64,000 bases of DNA from Hyphomicrobiaceae bacterium (GTDB lineage Bacteria > Pseudomonadota > Alphaproteobacteria > Rhizobiales > Hyphomicrobiaceae): assembly GCA_041397645.1 (NCBI GenBank), contig JAWKWE010000004.1, positions 1,736,001 through 1,800,000 of the forward strand, given 5' to 3'. Both the position numbers and the translations under genes were made by a program. The notes below the pieces were generated by a model. The model was not told where the DNA came from and did not search any database. It saw only the letters and a program-made list of their open reading frames with translations. Positions 34,858 to 41,995 of this stretch are shown one piece after another. Numbering within the stretch: position 1 is the stretch's first letter; each line of letters opens with the position of its first letter.

Positions 34858-35295
34858 TCAGCAAGTTCCCTGGCGCATACAGCGGCGCATCTGATTGCGC
34901 ATAGATTCCTTCCACTCCTGGCCGTCATCGTAGCCATCCTCGTCGCCGTCGCGTTGGCCCGATTTCCAGCCCAGCTTGTAGCCGACCTTGTAGCCCTTCT
35001 TCCAACCGATCGCGTAATCCTGAGCCGACGTTGACTTCGCGAATCCGCCGATCAGCGCATCGTTGTAGGAGGCTTCGTAAGCGTCCTTGTATGCGTCTTG
35101 ATAACCATCTTTCCGACCTTTGGCCTTGCCAGCCGCAAACCCGGACTCATAAGCCGACGACTTCGCGAAAGATCCGGTGCTCGTCACGATGTTTCCGCCA
35201 AAAAATGCCAGCGCCGCAAGGACGGGCATGAAAATCTGCAGTAGCAATTTGCGCGCGTTGAAATCCGTAATCGACAATACGTTGGCCGAATTCAT
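34858..35295 (-). CDS. secreted Gly/Tyr/Asp periodic-repeat protein
   Basis: A 145-residue protein from ATG 35295 (AGGAGA SD). A hydrophobic segment (about 17-44) acts as signal or anchor. The mature region repeats Gly or Ala every four residues with Tyr, Lys and Asp between: AYESGFAAGKAKGRKDGYQDAY, then IGWKKGYKVGYKLGWKSGQRDGDEDGYDDG. The tail holds two Cys (RRCMRQGTC). Such GxxxG-like periodicity could give tightly packed helices or a metal-binding stack. It recalls Yae1-like repeats but no family is certain. Upstream frame to 35343 is unneeded. Confidence 0.7.
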   Translation of the reverse strand: MNSANVLSITDFNARKLLLQIFMPVLAALAFFGGNIVTSTGSFAKSSAYESGFAAGKAKGRKDGYQDAYKDAYEASYNDALIGGFAKSTSAQDYAIGWKKGYKVGYKLGWKSGQRDGDEDGYDDGQEWKESMRNQMRRCMRQGTC

Positions 35296-35327
35296 TTGTG
35301 CATCTCCTAGAGCATCGCCTGTGTTCA

Positions 35328-35618
35328 ATGGCACGACCTTCACAAGTCCCGCCTGAATTGTGTCTGAGCAACGCGTTCAGATGGCGTTCATTAAGCAAAA
35401 GCATTCGCACCCATCTCATCATTTTCGCAGCCGTTAACTTTGGGCTGTTCGTCATCAACCTGTTGAGCCATCAGCCTGACTACTGGTTTAAGTTGCCTCT
35501 CATCGGCTGGGGCATCGGACTTCTCGGTCATGCTTTCATGGTGAGCCGAACATCAGACGTCACAGCCATGAGCAAACGCGAGAACGGCGGCGGACCGAGC
35601 GGTTCGACAACGACTTGA
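35328..35618 (+). CDS. 2TM-domain small membrane protein
   Basis: A 96-residue product from ATG 35328 with two closely spaced helices in the middle (RTHLIIFAAVNFGLFVINLLS and FKLPLIGWGIGLLGHAF), the pattern of the 2TM domain found alone or before sensor kinases. The N- and C-terminal parts are polar. Function unknown. The frame is open back to 35298, which overlaps the promoter of the divergent gene, and no clear SD fixes the start. Confidence 0.65.
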   Translation: MARPSQVPPELCLSNAFRWRSLSKSIRTHLIIFAAVNFGLFVINLLSHQPDYWFKLPLIGWGIGLLGHAFMVSRTSDVTAMSKRENGGGPSGSTTT

Positions 35619-35698
35619 TCCTTCTGGGCGCTGCTGTCTCGCCATTCGTCATCGCATGACAGTTGGTTGGAGTGGCGAGTTCAGCGTCTATCTCTCAC

Positions 35699-35778
35699 CG
35701 TCATCCTAGGGCTTATCCCAGGGATCCGTGGGGCCACCAAAGCTGGCGCCGTGTGTCGCGCGCTGTATCCTAGTATGA
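35699..35778. repeat. short inverted-repeat (MITE-like) element, copy 1
   Basis: Begins with CGTCATCCTAGGG, continues with an imperfect stem (ATCCTAGGG...CCCAGGGAT), and ends near CCTAGTATGA, an inverted, slightly altered form of its left end. It resembles 37048-37144, including the CTCTCACC just before it. The pair flanks the choloylglycine-hydrolase-like gene. Confidence 0.55.
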
Positions 35779-35803
35779 TTGCACAGCTTTGCGCATGACG
35801 GTG

Positions 35804-36871
35804 TCACTTCTCCACTCCGAGAAATTTGAATGGTTTGGCTTCTTTGAATTGATCGTTCGCCAATCCAGAGTAGATGTTCGCCTGGTTAGGACCAAGGTCA
35901 AGCTTCTCAGTCTTGCCCGTCTCCGCCGATAGGTCGAACTTTGCCAGATCGACCCAGAACACATTCGGCGTCAGAACGCTTTCGAAGAAATATCGCTTGC
36001 GCTTGTGATCGACGACCGTCCGCCACCGGGTCGATGAGATGTTGGGCTGATCCGGTGTAGAAATACCGAACGGAACGGATGCATTGCGGATCACACTGAA
36101 TGCACTGGCGATCGTCTCCACTGGATCGTCCGTCTTTGGTATCGCTTTGACGTAAAACGACGCCCGGGCAAACCGATCCGCCGCCCGATTCGTCCCAGGC
36201 AGCATCACTGTTCCGCCAATCTCCTTCCAATAAGCGTTGAGCGCCAATTGCTGCTCAAACACTGGCGAATTGGTCATTACCTGAAAATCGCGGCTGTGAT
36301 GGATGACCTGCTTGCCACCGATGTATTCGATGATCGCGCTGTCGCCGCTCGTGTCCGAGAGTGACAAATGTACCGTCGCCAGCATGTCGGTTCCTGGCAC
36401 CTTCGCCGTGACGAGCACGAACGGCTCCGCCCTCAAACCTTCCACCGCTTCTGCGACGGTCGCGTAATTATCCAGCACAAACTGTGCCCAAGCCGAAATC
36501 GCCAGCCCGGGCGACTTACCGTCATAGTCTGGATACTCGGACTCCGCGAGCCACAGCACGTTGGCCACAAGGCCTGCCTCGTTCAGCCCGTCCGTCGTCG
36601 CAATGTCATAGCCCGATGCGATCACACTTCCATATTTCGACGTCCACGTGATCGAGTTCGCCCCCGCCTCGCCGGTCCGCGACATGCCCTTCGGAAACAC
36701 CCATAGGTTGGTCCCGATATCCTCCTTCCAATCCATCGATCTCCCGGTCACCACCTGACCCGCTCCGCCGAGATATACAAACCGCGTGCAGGCAGAGGCG
36801 GGTGACGAGAACACAAACACGCCAAGCACGGCGATGGCGGAAATTACCTTGGCCAACGGTCCTGAGAACAT
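35804..36871 (-). CDS. choloylglycine hydrolase / penicillin V acylase family (Ntn amidohydrolase)
   Basis: A 355-residue periplasmic enzyme. The signal peptide (MFSGPLAKVI...SSPASA) ends right before Cys 28, which becomes the N-terminal nucleophile. Relative to it Arg 44 (+16) and Asp 47 (+19) sit exactly where bile-salt hydrolase has its catalytic Arg and Asp, and a later MTNSP supplies the oxyanion Asn. The family cleaves amides such as bile salts, penicillin V or acyl-homoserine lactones; in a soil-type organism the last two are more likely, but the substrate is open. Frame to 36982 is longer, but ATG 36871 gives the signal peptide. Bounded by related repeats at 35699 and 37048. Confidence 0.92.
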   Translation of the reverse strand: MFSGPLAKVISAIAVLGVFVFSSPASACTRFVYLGGAGQVVTGRSMDWKEDIGTNLWVFPKGMSRTGEAGANSITWTSKYGSVIASGYDIATTDGLNEAGLVANVLWLAESEYPDYDGKSPGLAISAWAQFVLDNYATVAEAVEGLRAEPFVLVTAKVPGTDMLATVHLSLSDTSGDSAIIEYIGGKQVIHHSRDFQVMTNSPVFEQQLALNAYWKEIGGTVMLPGTNRAADRFARASFYVKAIPKTDDPVETIASAFSVIRNASVPFGISTPDQPNISSTRWRTVVDHKRKRYFFESVLTPNVFWVDLAKFDLSAETGKTEKLDLGPNQANIYSGLANDQFKEAKPFKFLGVEK

Positions 36872-37171
36872 ATCGATCCTCGCTTTGAGGCTGATCCTAC
36901 TGGTACAAGGGATGCCTCGCTCGCGCCTTCCGTCTAGCGCGGTGCGGTTGCTGGTTCTGTTAAGCTCCAAAAGCAATTGCACGACGGAACCTAGGCATGA
37001 GGCTTAGATAACAGGTGGGCGCTACGGGAGCCACGTGTTCCTCTCACCTGTCATCCCAGGGCTGTCCCTGGGATACCTGGTAACATCAACTCCGGCGTTG
37101 GTATTGCTGCGCGATAGATCCAGGCAAAAGGCCTAGGATGACAGTGGTGGGTGTGGCGCGCACCGAGGTTA
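36872..37171. other. 300-base gap between hydrolase and purL
   Basis: Contains the hydrolase promoter, the repeat element 37048-37144 and the downstream end of purL. No gene seen. Confidence 0.4.
37048..37144. repeat. short inverted-repeat (MITE-like) element, copy 2
   Basis: Ends CTGTCATCCCAGG and CCTAGGATGACAG are inverted copies with one mismatch. Inside the left end a perfect 9-bp stem ATCCCAGGG/CCCTGGGAT (37053-37061, 37066-37074) is present. Related to 35699-35778. Confidence 0.65.
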
Positions 37172-39445
37172 TCACCCGCCCAATTCGCTCTTCATCAGAT
37201 TGGGAAGCCAACCCTCGTTCGTCGCGCGCAGATCATCGAGCGTCAGCGCCGTTTCGCCTTTCATCTTGATTGAGCACGTCCCCTGCGCATCGGCACCAAT
37301 CGTGCGGCCGACAATGCGTGCAGGTAGCGCCAACAGGCGAGCCCGTTCGAGAACCTCCTCGGCCTTCGCGGGCGCGACCTCCAACACGTAGCGGCCCTGG
37401 TCTTCGCCAAACCAAATGGCATGTGCGGGCAGCTTGCCTTCATAAGCGAACAGATCGACGCCGACGCCCTTCGCCTCACGCGACAAACCGTGTGCACCTC
37501 CGGCAAGCGCCATCTCGGCGATCGCCACGATGAGGCCGCCGTCGGCGCAATCGTGAACTGCCAGCGCGTGGCCTTCGCGGATCAGCGTGCGAACCAGACG
37601 CCCAGCTTTGATCTCGTCTTCCAGATCGACCGGCGGGGGCGCGCCTTCGAATTTGCCGGTTGCGTGGTGCTGATAGAGCGATTGGCCAAGATGGCCCTCT
37701 TCGCGCCCGATGACGATCAGCATATTGCCCTCGCCCTTGAGGCGAATATCAGCGATTTTAGCGGTATCCGGCACGAGGCCGACGCCGCCGATTGCCGGGG
37801 TCGGAGGAATGCCGATGCCGTTCGTCTCGTTGTAGAGAGAGACGTTGCCCGACACTACTGGATAGCCAAGCGCCTTGCACGCCTCCCCCATGCCGCGCAC
37901 GGACGCCACGAACTGCCCCATGATCTCGGGACGCTCGGGATTGGCGAAATTCATGTTGTCGGTGATCGCCAGCGGATCGGCGCCAACGCACGTGAGATTG
38001 CGCCACGTTTCCACGACGGCCTGCTTCGTGCCCATCTCGGGATCAGCCGTCACGTAACGCGGCGTCACATCACACGCGACCGCAATGCCCTTCTTGGTGT
38101 TGTGAACGCGCACGACACCCGCATCCCCTCCGGGGCGGCCGACGGTATCGCCCATGACCATGTGGTCGTACTGTTCCCAGATCCAGCGGCGCGAGGCGAG
38201 CGCGTGAGAGCCCATCATGTCGCGCAACGTGCCGAGGATCGAATTGGGCGCGGGCACCCACTCAGGCAAGATCTTGGCCGGCTTCTTAGGCTCCACCCAA
38301 GGACGCTCGTAGACGGGCGCGGAGTTGGCGAGCACAGGCACAGGAAGATCAGCTTCCACGTTGCCCTTGTGCATGATGACCATGCGGCCGGTGTCGGTGG
38401 TCTTGCCGATGACGGCGAAGTCGAGCCCCCACTTGGAGATGATGGCTTCTGCCTCGCCTTCATGGCCCGGCTTCAGCATCATGAGCATACGCTCCTGGCT
38501 TTCCGAGAGCATCATCTCGTAGGCCGTCATGCCCTCCTCGCGCTGCGGGACGAGATCGAGGTTGAGTTCGATGCCGACGCCGCCCTTGTCCGCCATTTCG
38601 GACGTCGAGGAGGTCAGCCCCGCCGCACCCATGTCCTGAATGGCGATGATGCAGTCGGTCGCCATCAGCTCAAGGCAGGCCTCGATCAAAAGCTTCTCAG
38701 TGAATGGGTCACCCACCTGAACCGTCGGGCGCTTCTCTTCCGACTTATCGTCGAACTCGGCGGACGCCATGGTGGCGCCGTGAATGCCGTCGCGGCCTGT
38801 TTTCGAGCCGACGTAGACGACGGGCAGGCCAACGCCCTTCGCAGCCGAATAGAAGATCTTGTCCTGGCGCGCCAAGCCAACGCACATGGCATTGACCAGG
38901 ATGTTATTGTTGTACCCGGCGTCGAAGTTCGTTTCGCCGCCGATGGTCGGGACGCCAGTGCAGTTTCCGTAATGTGCAATGCCGGCGACCACACCGCCCA
39001 CCAAGTGGCGTGTTTTTGGATGATCAGGCGCGCCAAATCGCAACGCGTTCAGGTTGGCGACAGGACGCGCACCCATGGTGAAGACGTCACGCATGATGCC
39101 GCCGACACCGGTCGCAGCGCCCTGGAAAGGCTCGATGTAGGACGGGTGGTTGTGGCTCTCCATTTTGAAGACGGCCGCGTCTCCATCGCCCAGATCGACG
39201 ATGCCGGCATTCTCGCCCGGTCCCTGAATCACCTGCGGTCCCGACGTCGGCAACGTCTTCAGCCAAACGCGCGACGACTTGTAGGAGCAGTGCTCCGACC
39301 ACATCACCGAGAAGATGCCCAGCTCGCAGATGCGTGGCTCCCGCCCCAGGATTTCAAGGAGGCGGTCGTATTCCTCGGGCTTCAGCCCGTGTTCGGCGAC
39401 GATCTCAGGGGTGATCTTAATGGTGGTGGAGAGGGCAGCTGACAT
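37172..39445 (-). CDS. purL: phosphoribosylformylglycinamidine synthase, subunit II
   Basis: The ATP-dependent synthetase part of FGAM synthase, which works with PurS and the glutaminase PurQ (both encoded near 46-49 kb). The 757 residues match the small PurL form: N-terminal SVMWSEHCSYKSS, GPGENAGIVDLGDG, MESHNHPSYIEPFQGAATGVGG, then DMGAAGLTSSTSEMA and the second half with CDVTPRYV and VSGNVSLYNET. The ATG at 39445 is standard. It is separated from purQ by nine kilobases here, although rhizobia often keep purS-purQ-purL together. Confidence 0.97.
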   Translation of the reverse strand: MSAALSTTIKITPEIVAEHGLKPEEYDRLLEILGREPRICELGIFSVMWSEHCSYKSSRVWLKTLPTSGPQVIQGPGENAGIVDLGDGDAAVFKMESHNHPSYIEPFQGAATGVGGIMRDVFTMGARPVANLNALRFGAPDHPKTRHLVGGVVAGIAHYGNCTGVPTIGGETNFDAGYNNNILVNAMCVGLARQDKIFYSAAKGVGLPVVYVGSKTGRDGIHGATMASAEFDDKSEEKRPTVQVGDPFTEKLLIEACLELMATDCIIAIQDMGAAGLTSSTSEMADKGGVGIELNLDLVPQREEGMTAYEMMLSESQERMLMMLKPGHEGEAEAIISKWGLDFAVIGKTTDTGRMVIMHKGNVEADLPVPVLANSAPVYERPWVEPKKPAKILPEWVPAPNSILGTLRDMMGSHALASRRWIWEQYDHMVMGDTVGRPGGDAGVVRVHNTKKGIAVACDVTPRYVTADPEMGTKQAVVETWRNLTCVGADPLAITDNMNFANPERPEIMGQFVASVRGMGEACKALGYPVVSGNVSLYNETNGIGIPPTPAIGGVGLVPDTAKIADIRLKGEGNMLIVIGREEGHLGQSLYQHHATGKFEGAPPPVDLEDEIKAGRLVRTLIREGHALAVHDCADGGLIVAIAEMALAGGAHGLSREAKGVGVDLFAYEGKLPAHAIWFGEDQGRYVLEVAPAKAEEVLERARLLALPARIVGRTIGADAQGTCSIKMKGETALTLDDLRATNEGWLPNLMKSELGG

Positions 39446-39471
39446 CGGGTCTCGCGGGCTATCTGGGTCAA

Positions 39472-39486
39472 ATCATGCAGCATGAT
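39472..39486. promoter_or_regulatory. operator-like palindrome upstream of purL
   Basis: ATCATGC-A-GCATGAT, a perfect 15-base palindrome 27-41 bases before the purL ATG. A further GCATGAT half-site lies at about 39498. A regulator-binding role is inferred only. Confidence 0.4.
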
Positions 39487-39723
39487 AATTTGTGTTTCCG
39501 CATGATGTTTTTTCACCGCCCGCTTATAGCGATGACAGACCCCTTTGTCGCGGCCCGCGCCGGTTTGTCCCAATGCCAATGGCGCGCGGCCAAGCGCCTG
39601 CGGGCACCGGTCGCCAAGTGGCAAAACCCCAACCCGTTGAAAGGAACGAAGACTGAGCATGCGCAATGCGCAAGATCAACGAATTGAGCGGCAAGGCAGC
39701 GCTGCAGAAAGCTTTTTGCTGCC

Positions 39724-39739
39724 ATGCAGCATTGTGCAT
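39724..39739. promoter_or_regulatory. ATGCA-N6-TGCAT inverted repeat
   Basis: Lies 97 bases before the ATG of the first paralogous gene (39837). The same arms occur at 40856 and 41731 before two other units. Confidence 0.4.
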
Positions 39740-39836
39740 TTATGGATATGTGTCAGTAGCTTACTTTTGAATCACGTTGACCGGTCGGGTCGCGTGACGC
39801 TTCCCGCCGCGCCTTGCACCGGAGGGAGAGAATTCG

Positions 39837-40256
39837 ATGAGCAAGCTTCTAGCCATCACCGCCGCCGCTTTGATCGGCACAGCGCTATCGGCCACCGCAT
39901 GGGCCGAGATGCCCGGCGCGGACGGCGCCGAAACCCAGATCGTCATGACCCCGAACAAGGGCCTTCCGCTCGATGTCGGCGGCAAGAGGATCGTGAGCTA
40001 TTTCCAGCAGCAGGACAACGCGTGCGGCCTCACAGTCGTGCTGTCGGAATCGGAAGGCGGCGGCGTCGCCGCCGGCGGGTCGGAAGGCCCCCACGGCACA
40101 CGCATCACAACGAACGTCATTCCTGGCCAGAGCCTCCGGCTCGACGGCGACAAAAACAGCGCTGCCGAATTCCTCTGCGGTCCCGAGGGCCGGAAAATGA
40201 ATGCTCACATTTACACGCGCAACGCTTACCCCGGCAAAACTGCCGGCAAGTCATGA
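39837..40256 (+). CDS. small secreted protein, paralogue 1 of 3
   Basis: A 139-residue protein with a clear signal peptide (MSKLLAITAAALIGTALSATAWA, cut about 23) preceded by GGAGGGAGA. Mature part: LPLDVGGKRIVSYF, then Cys in NACGLTVVLSES and Cys in AEFLCGPEG. The VGxK+xVxY/C/VMVSES pattern and the two-cysteine spacing are shared with the two genes that follow, so all three came from one ancestor; this one is the most diverged and has a Gly-rich insert. Family unknown. Likely periplasmic with one disulfide. Ends 17 bases before the next start, so genes 1 and 2 are probably one operon. Confidence 0.75.
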   Translation: MSKLLAITAAALIGTALSATAWAEMPGADGAETQIVMTPNKGLPLDVGGKRIVSYFQQQDNACGLTVVLSESEGGGVAAGGSEGPHGTRITTNVIPGQSLRLDGDKNSAAEFLCGPEGRKMNAHIYTRNAYPGKTAGKS

Positions 40257-40273
40257 GAACGGGAGATCCGAAC

Positions 40274-40681
40274 ATGAAGACGATCCAAAAAGCACTCCTG
40301 GTACTTGCTTCGCTTGGCTTTGCAGCCTCCGCCTATGCGGGATGGCCCGTACCGACCGCCCCCGATGCAAAGGGAATGGCGCGTTTGACCGAGGGTAAGG
40401 GCATTACGTTGATGGTCGGCACCAAAAAGGCGGTCGCCACCTACCTCAACGAAGGTGGCGCTTGCAAAGTGAGCGTGATGGTGTCGGAGACGTATCCCGA
40501 CCAGATCCCTTATCACCTGACCAGCGTGCGCTTCGGCGCAAGCGTCGCTGGTGGATCGGCCGCCGACGTCGAAACCTCTGACGGAGCTGCCATGTCACTC
40601 GCATGCGCGCTTGGCGGCACAGCTCTGACGATCCAAACGCACGATCTCGCCGCTCATCCGATGCTGGCCGCAATCAACTGA
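40274..40681 (+). CDS. small secreted protein, paralogue 2 of 3
   Basis: A 135-residue protein: signal peptide MKTIQKALLVLASLGFAASAYA, then ITLMVGTKKAVATYL, ACKVSVMVSETYPDQIPYHL, VRFGASVAGGSAA, ETSDGAAMSLACAL. It is close to paralogue 3 over the whole mature region (VGTKKA, VMVSETY-QIPYHL, TSDGA, and both cysteines). No enzyme motif is visible; the fold looks all-beta with one disulfide. An open frame starting at 39659 runs through paralogue 1 and is not the gene. A perfect terminator follows at 40714. Confidence 0.78.
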   Translation: MKTIQKALLVLASLGFAASAYAGWPVPTAPDAKGMARLTEGKGITLMVGTKKAVATYLNEGGACKVSVMVSETYPDQIPYHLTSVRFGASVAGGSAADVETSDGAAMSLACALGGTALTIQTHDLAAHPMLAAIN

Positions 40682-40713
40682 AGGACGTCCTCTGCCCTTC
40701 GACGTCCCTGCCG

Positions 40714-40750
40714 AAAGGCGCGCACAAAAGTGCGCGCCTTTGTCTTTAGC
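40714..40750 (+). terminator. intrinsic terminator after paralogue 2
   Basis: A perfect 12-bp stem (40714-40725 with 40730-40741), 4-base loop, then TGTCTTT. Very stable. Confidence 0.88.
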
Positions 40751-40855
40751 GACGAACAGATCCATTCCCCGGCGACCCATCCCAAGATGACATGAATGTG
40801 GCATTGGACAGCTTGTCCTACCCAACTGGGCTGTGACTGTTTCGCGCTGCAGCAA

Positions 40856-40874
40856 ATGCATTCCGGAATTGCAT
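40856..40874. promoter_or_regulatory. ATGCA-N9-TGCAT inverted repeat
   Basis: 118 bases before the paralogue 3 ATG. The spacer itself is palindromic (TTCCGGAA). GCTATTTT follows at 40880, as it does after the third site at 41747. Confidence 0.42.
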
Positions 40875-40992
40875 GTCTGGCTATTTTACCATCCGCTTCA
40901 TGGGGTTATCTACGTCCCCAGAACGCAGTCGTCATACCCGAACACTCCTGCGAGGGCTTGAACGATGCGATAGTGGAATGGAGGCCCCTTCC

Positions 40993-41397
40993 ATGAAGTC
41001 GATGAATAAAGCTCTCATCCTGGCCGCATTGGCCGCTCTATCCGCCGTTCCGGTCGCCCTCAGCGTGCGCGCTGATGCCGAGTCGGCAGGCGTAAAGATC
41101 CTTGGTGAGAACAAGGGTGCATCGTTCGATGTCGGCACCAAAAAGGCCATTGCGTACTACGCCAAGGAAAACGGCGGTTGTGGCGTCACGGTTATGGTGT
41201 CAGAGACATACAGCGAGCAAATCCCCTATCATCTCGCAACCGTGCGATTCACCAGCAATGTAGCGGCTGGAACGACTGCTCAGCTCGATACGTCCGATGG
41301 TGCGACGCTGTCCTTGAGTTGCGCCAAGAACGCCTCGAATCTCCTCGTCGAGAACATCGAGCGTGTTGCTTATGTGCCCCCGCGCACGACGAACTAA
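40993..41397 (+). CDS. small secreted protein, paralogue 3 of 3
   Basis: A 134-residue protein from ATG 40993: signal peptide (MKSMNKALILAALAALSAVPVALSVRA, cut near 27), then FDVGTKKAIAYYAKENGGCGVTVMVSETY, QIPYHLATVRF, TSDGATLSLSCA. Same conserved segments as paralogue 2 in the same order. Separate transcription unit with its own upstream site (40856) and terminator (41427). No known domain. A sensor or binding role in the periplasm is only a guess. Confidence 0.78.
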   Translation: MKSMNKALILAALAALSAVPVALSVRADAESAGVKILGENKGASFDVGTKKAIAYYAKENGGCGVTVMVSETYSEQIPYHLATVRFTSNVAAGTTAQLDTSDGATLSLSCAKNASNLLVENIERVAYVPPRTTN

Positions 41398-41426
41398 GCG
41401 TAGCTGCGCACGCTTGAATCAAGGTT

Positions 41427-41460
41427 GGGGAGAGCCTCTGCGGCTCTCCCCATTTTGTTT
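41427..41460 (+). terminator. intrinsic terminator after paralogue 3
   Basis: A 10-bp stem GGGGAGAGCC/GGCTCTCCCC (41427-41436, 41442-41451) followed by ATTTTGTTT. Confidence 0.9.
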
Positions 41461-41627
41461 GAGAAAACGGCCGCGCGGAGGCCCTGGGCTGTTGCCTAAT
41501 GCTTCGTCTGCGACACTATTCGCCGGTCGCCGTCAATCGCGTCGCATATGTTGCATCTGCGAAATACAGTACAAAACACGCCAAGTCGCAACGCTTCCAA
41601 GTCCACGCTTGCAAGTCGTTCTGACCC

Positions 41628-41661
41628 AGGGGAGGCCGTTTGGTTCTCCCCTTCTTTTTTA
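41628..41661 (+). terminator. second terminator downstream of paralogue 3
   Basis: AGGGGAG (41628-41634) pairs with CTCCCCT (41646-41652), followed by TCTTTTTTAG. It resembles the paralogue 3 terminator in stem and tail and may be a duplicate copy. Confidence 0.7.
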
Positions 41662-41730
41662 GAAAAATGGCTATATTTCGGTGCCTTAAAATTCGTCTTC
41701 GGCCGCTCCTGCCTGAAGATCTGGCCACGG

Positions 41731-41745
41731 ATGCAAAAATTGCAT
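41731..41745. promoter_or_regulatory. ATGCA-N5-TGCAT inverted repeat
   Basis: 160 bases before the 29-codon ORF. Perfect 15-base palindrome ATGCAA-AAA-TTGCAT. Followed by GCTATTTT as at 40880. Confidence 0.42.
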
Positions 41746-41905
41746 AGCTATTTTGCGAGCGCACATCTTCTCTTAACCGGCATCGCTGTATATCTACACT
41801 GTAGAAATTGAGTTCGAGGGGTTGCGGTCCCCTCGCCCGGTGACTGTCGTCGCGTCTGGGCCATCAACCCGCGAGAAGACAAAACGACAACCAAGGTGAT
41901 GTATC

Positions 41906-41995
41906 ATGAAAGCCATCGTGTTCGCTCTGCTCCAGACCCTGGCGCCTCAGGCCCAGGATAGCGGGAGCCATGGGCGGCGCGGCAGCGCCCGCTAA
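41906..41995 (+). CDS. 29-residue peptide ORF in a stand-alone unit
   Basis: ATG to TAA: MKAIVFALLQTLAPQAQD, then a Ser/His/Gly/Arg tail. A strong SD (AAGGTG) lies six bases before the ATG. A hydrophobic first third could be a membrane-inserting or signal segment. Right after the stop sits one of the best terminators in the window (42016-42050). The RNA end also folds (TAGCGGG...CCCGCTA around the last codons), so the unit may instead or also be a small regulatory RNA. It shares the upstream inverted-repeat site with two of the secreted paralogues and precedes the PQQ dehydrogenase. It is not PqqA: the conserved Glu-x3-Tyr is missing. Confidence 0.5.
   Translation: MKAIVFALLQTLAPQAQDSGSHGRRGSAR

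Larger units (their letters stand above)
39446..39836. other. 391-base divergent gap between purL and the paralogue cluster
   Basis: Must hold promoters for both directions. Two inverted-repeat sites stand out and are listed separately (39472-39486 near purL, 39724-39739 near the first small secreted gene). No gene seen. Confidence 0.4.
40682..40992. other. 311-base gap between paralogues 2 and 3
   Basis: Holds the terminator at 40714 and the ATGCA/TGCAT site at 40856. No other gene is seen; an upstream extension of the paralogue 3 frame (from 40873) is not coding by its composition. Confidence 0.4.
41452..41905. other. 454-base gap with regulatory elements
   Basis: No protein gene is convincing. 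It contains a second GGGGAG/CTCCCC terminator (41628), the third ATGCA/TGCAT site (41731), GCTATTTT (41747), and a CGAGGGG/CCCCTCG hairpin (41815-41835) in what should be the leader of the 29-codon unit. Confidence 0.45.

Noticed and set aside
37421..39442. 673-codon open frame opposite purL.
   Set aside because: Shadow of the high-GC purL gene; His/Asp/Arg-rich with no domain.
41906..41995. The 29-codon ORF as pqqA.
   Set aside because: PqqA needs Glu and Tyr three residues apart; neither is present, and no pqqB-E genes follow.
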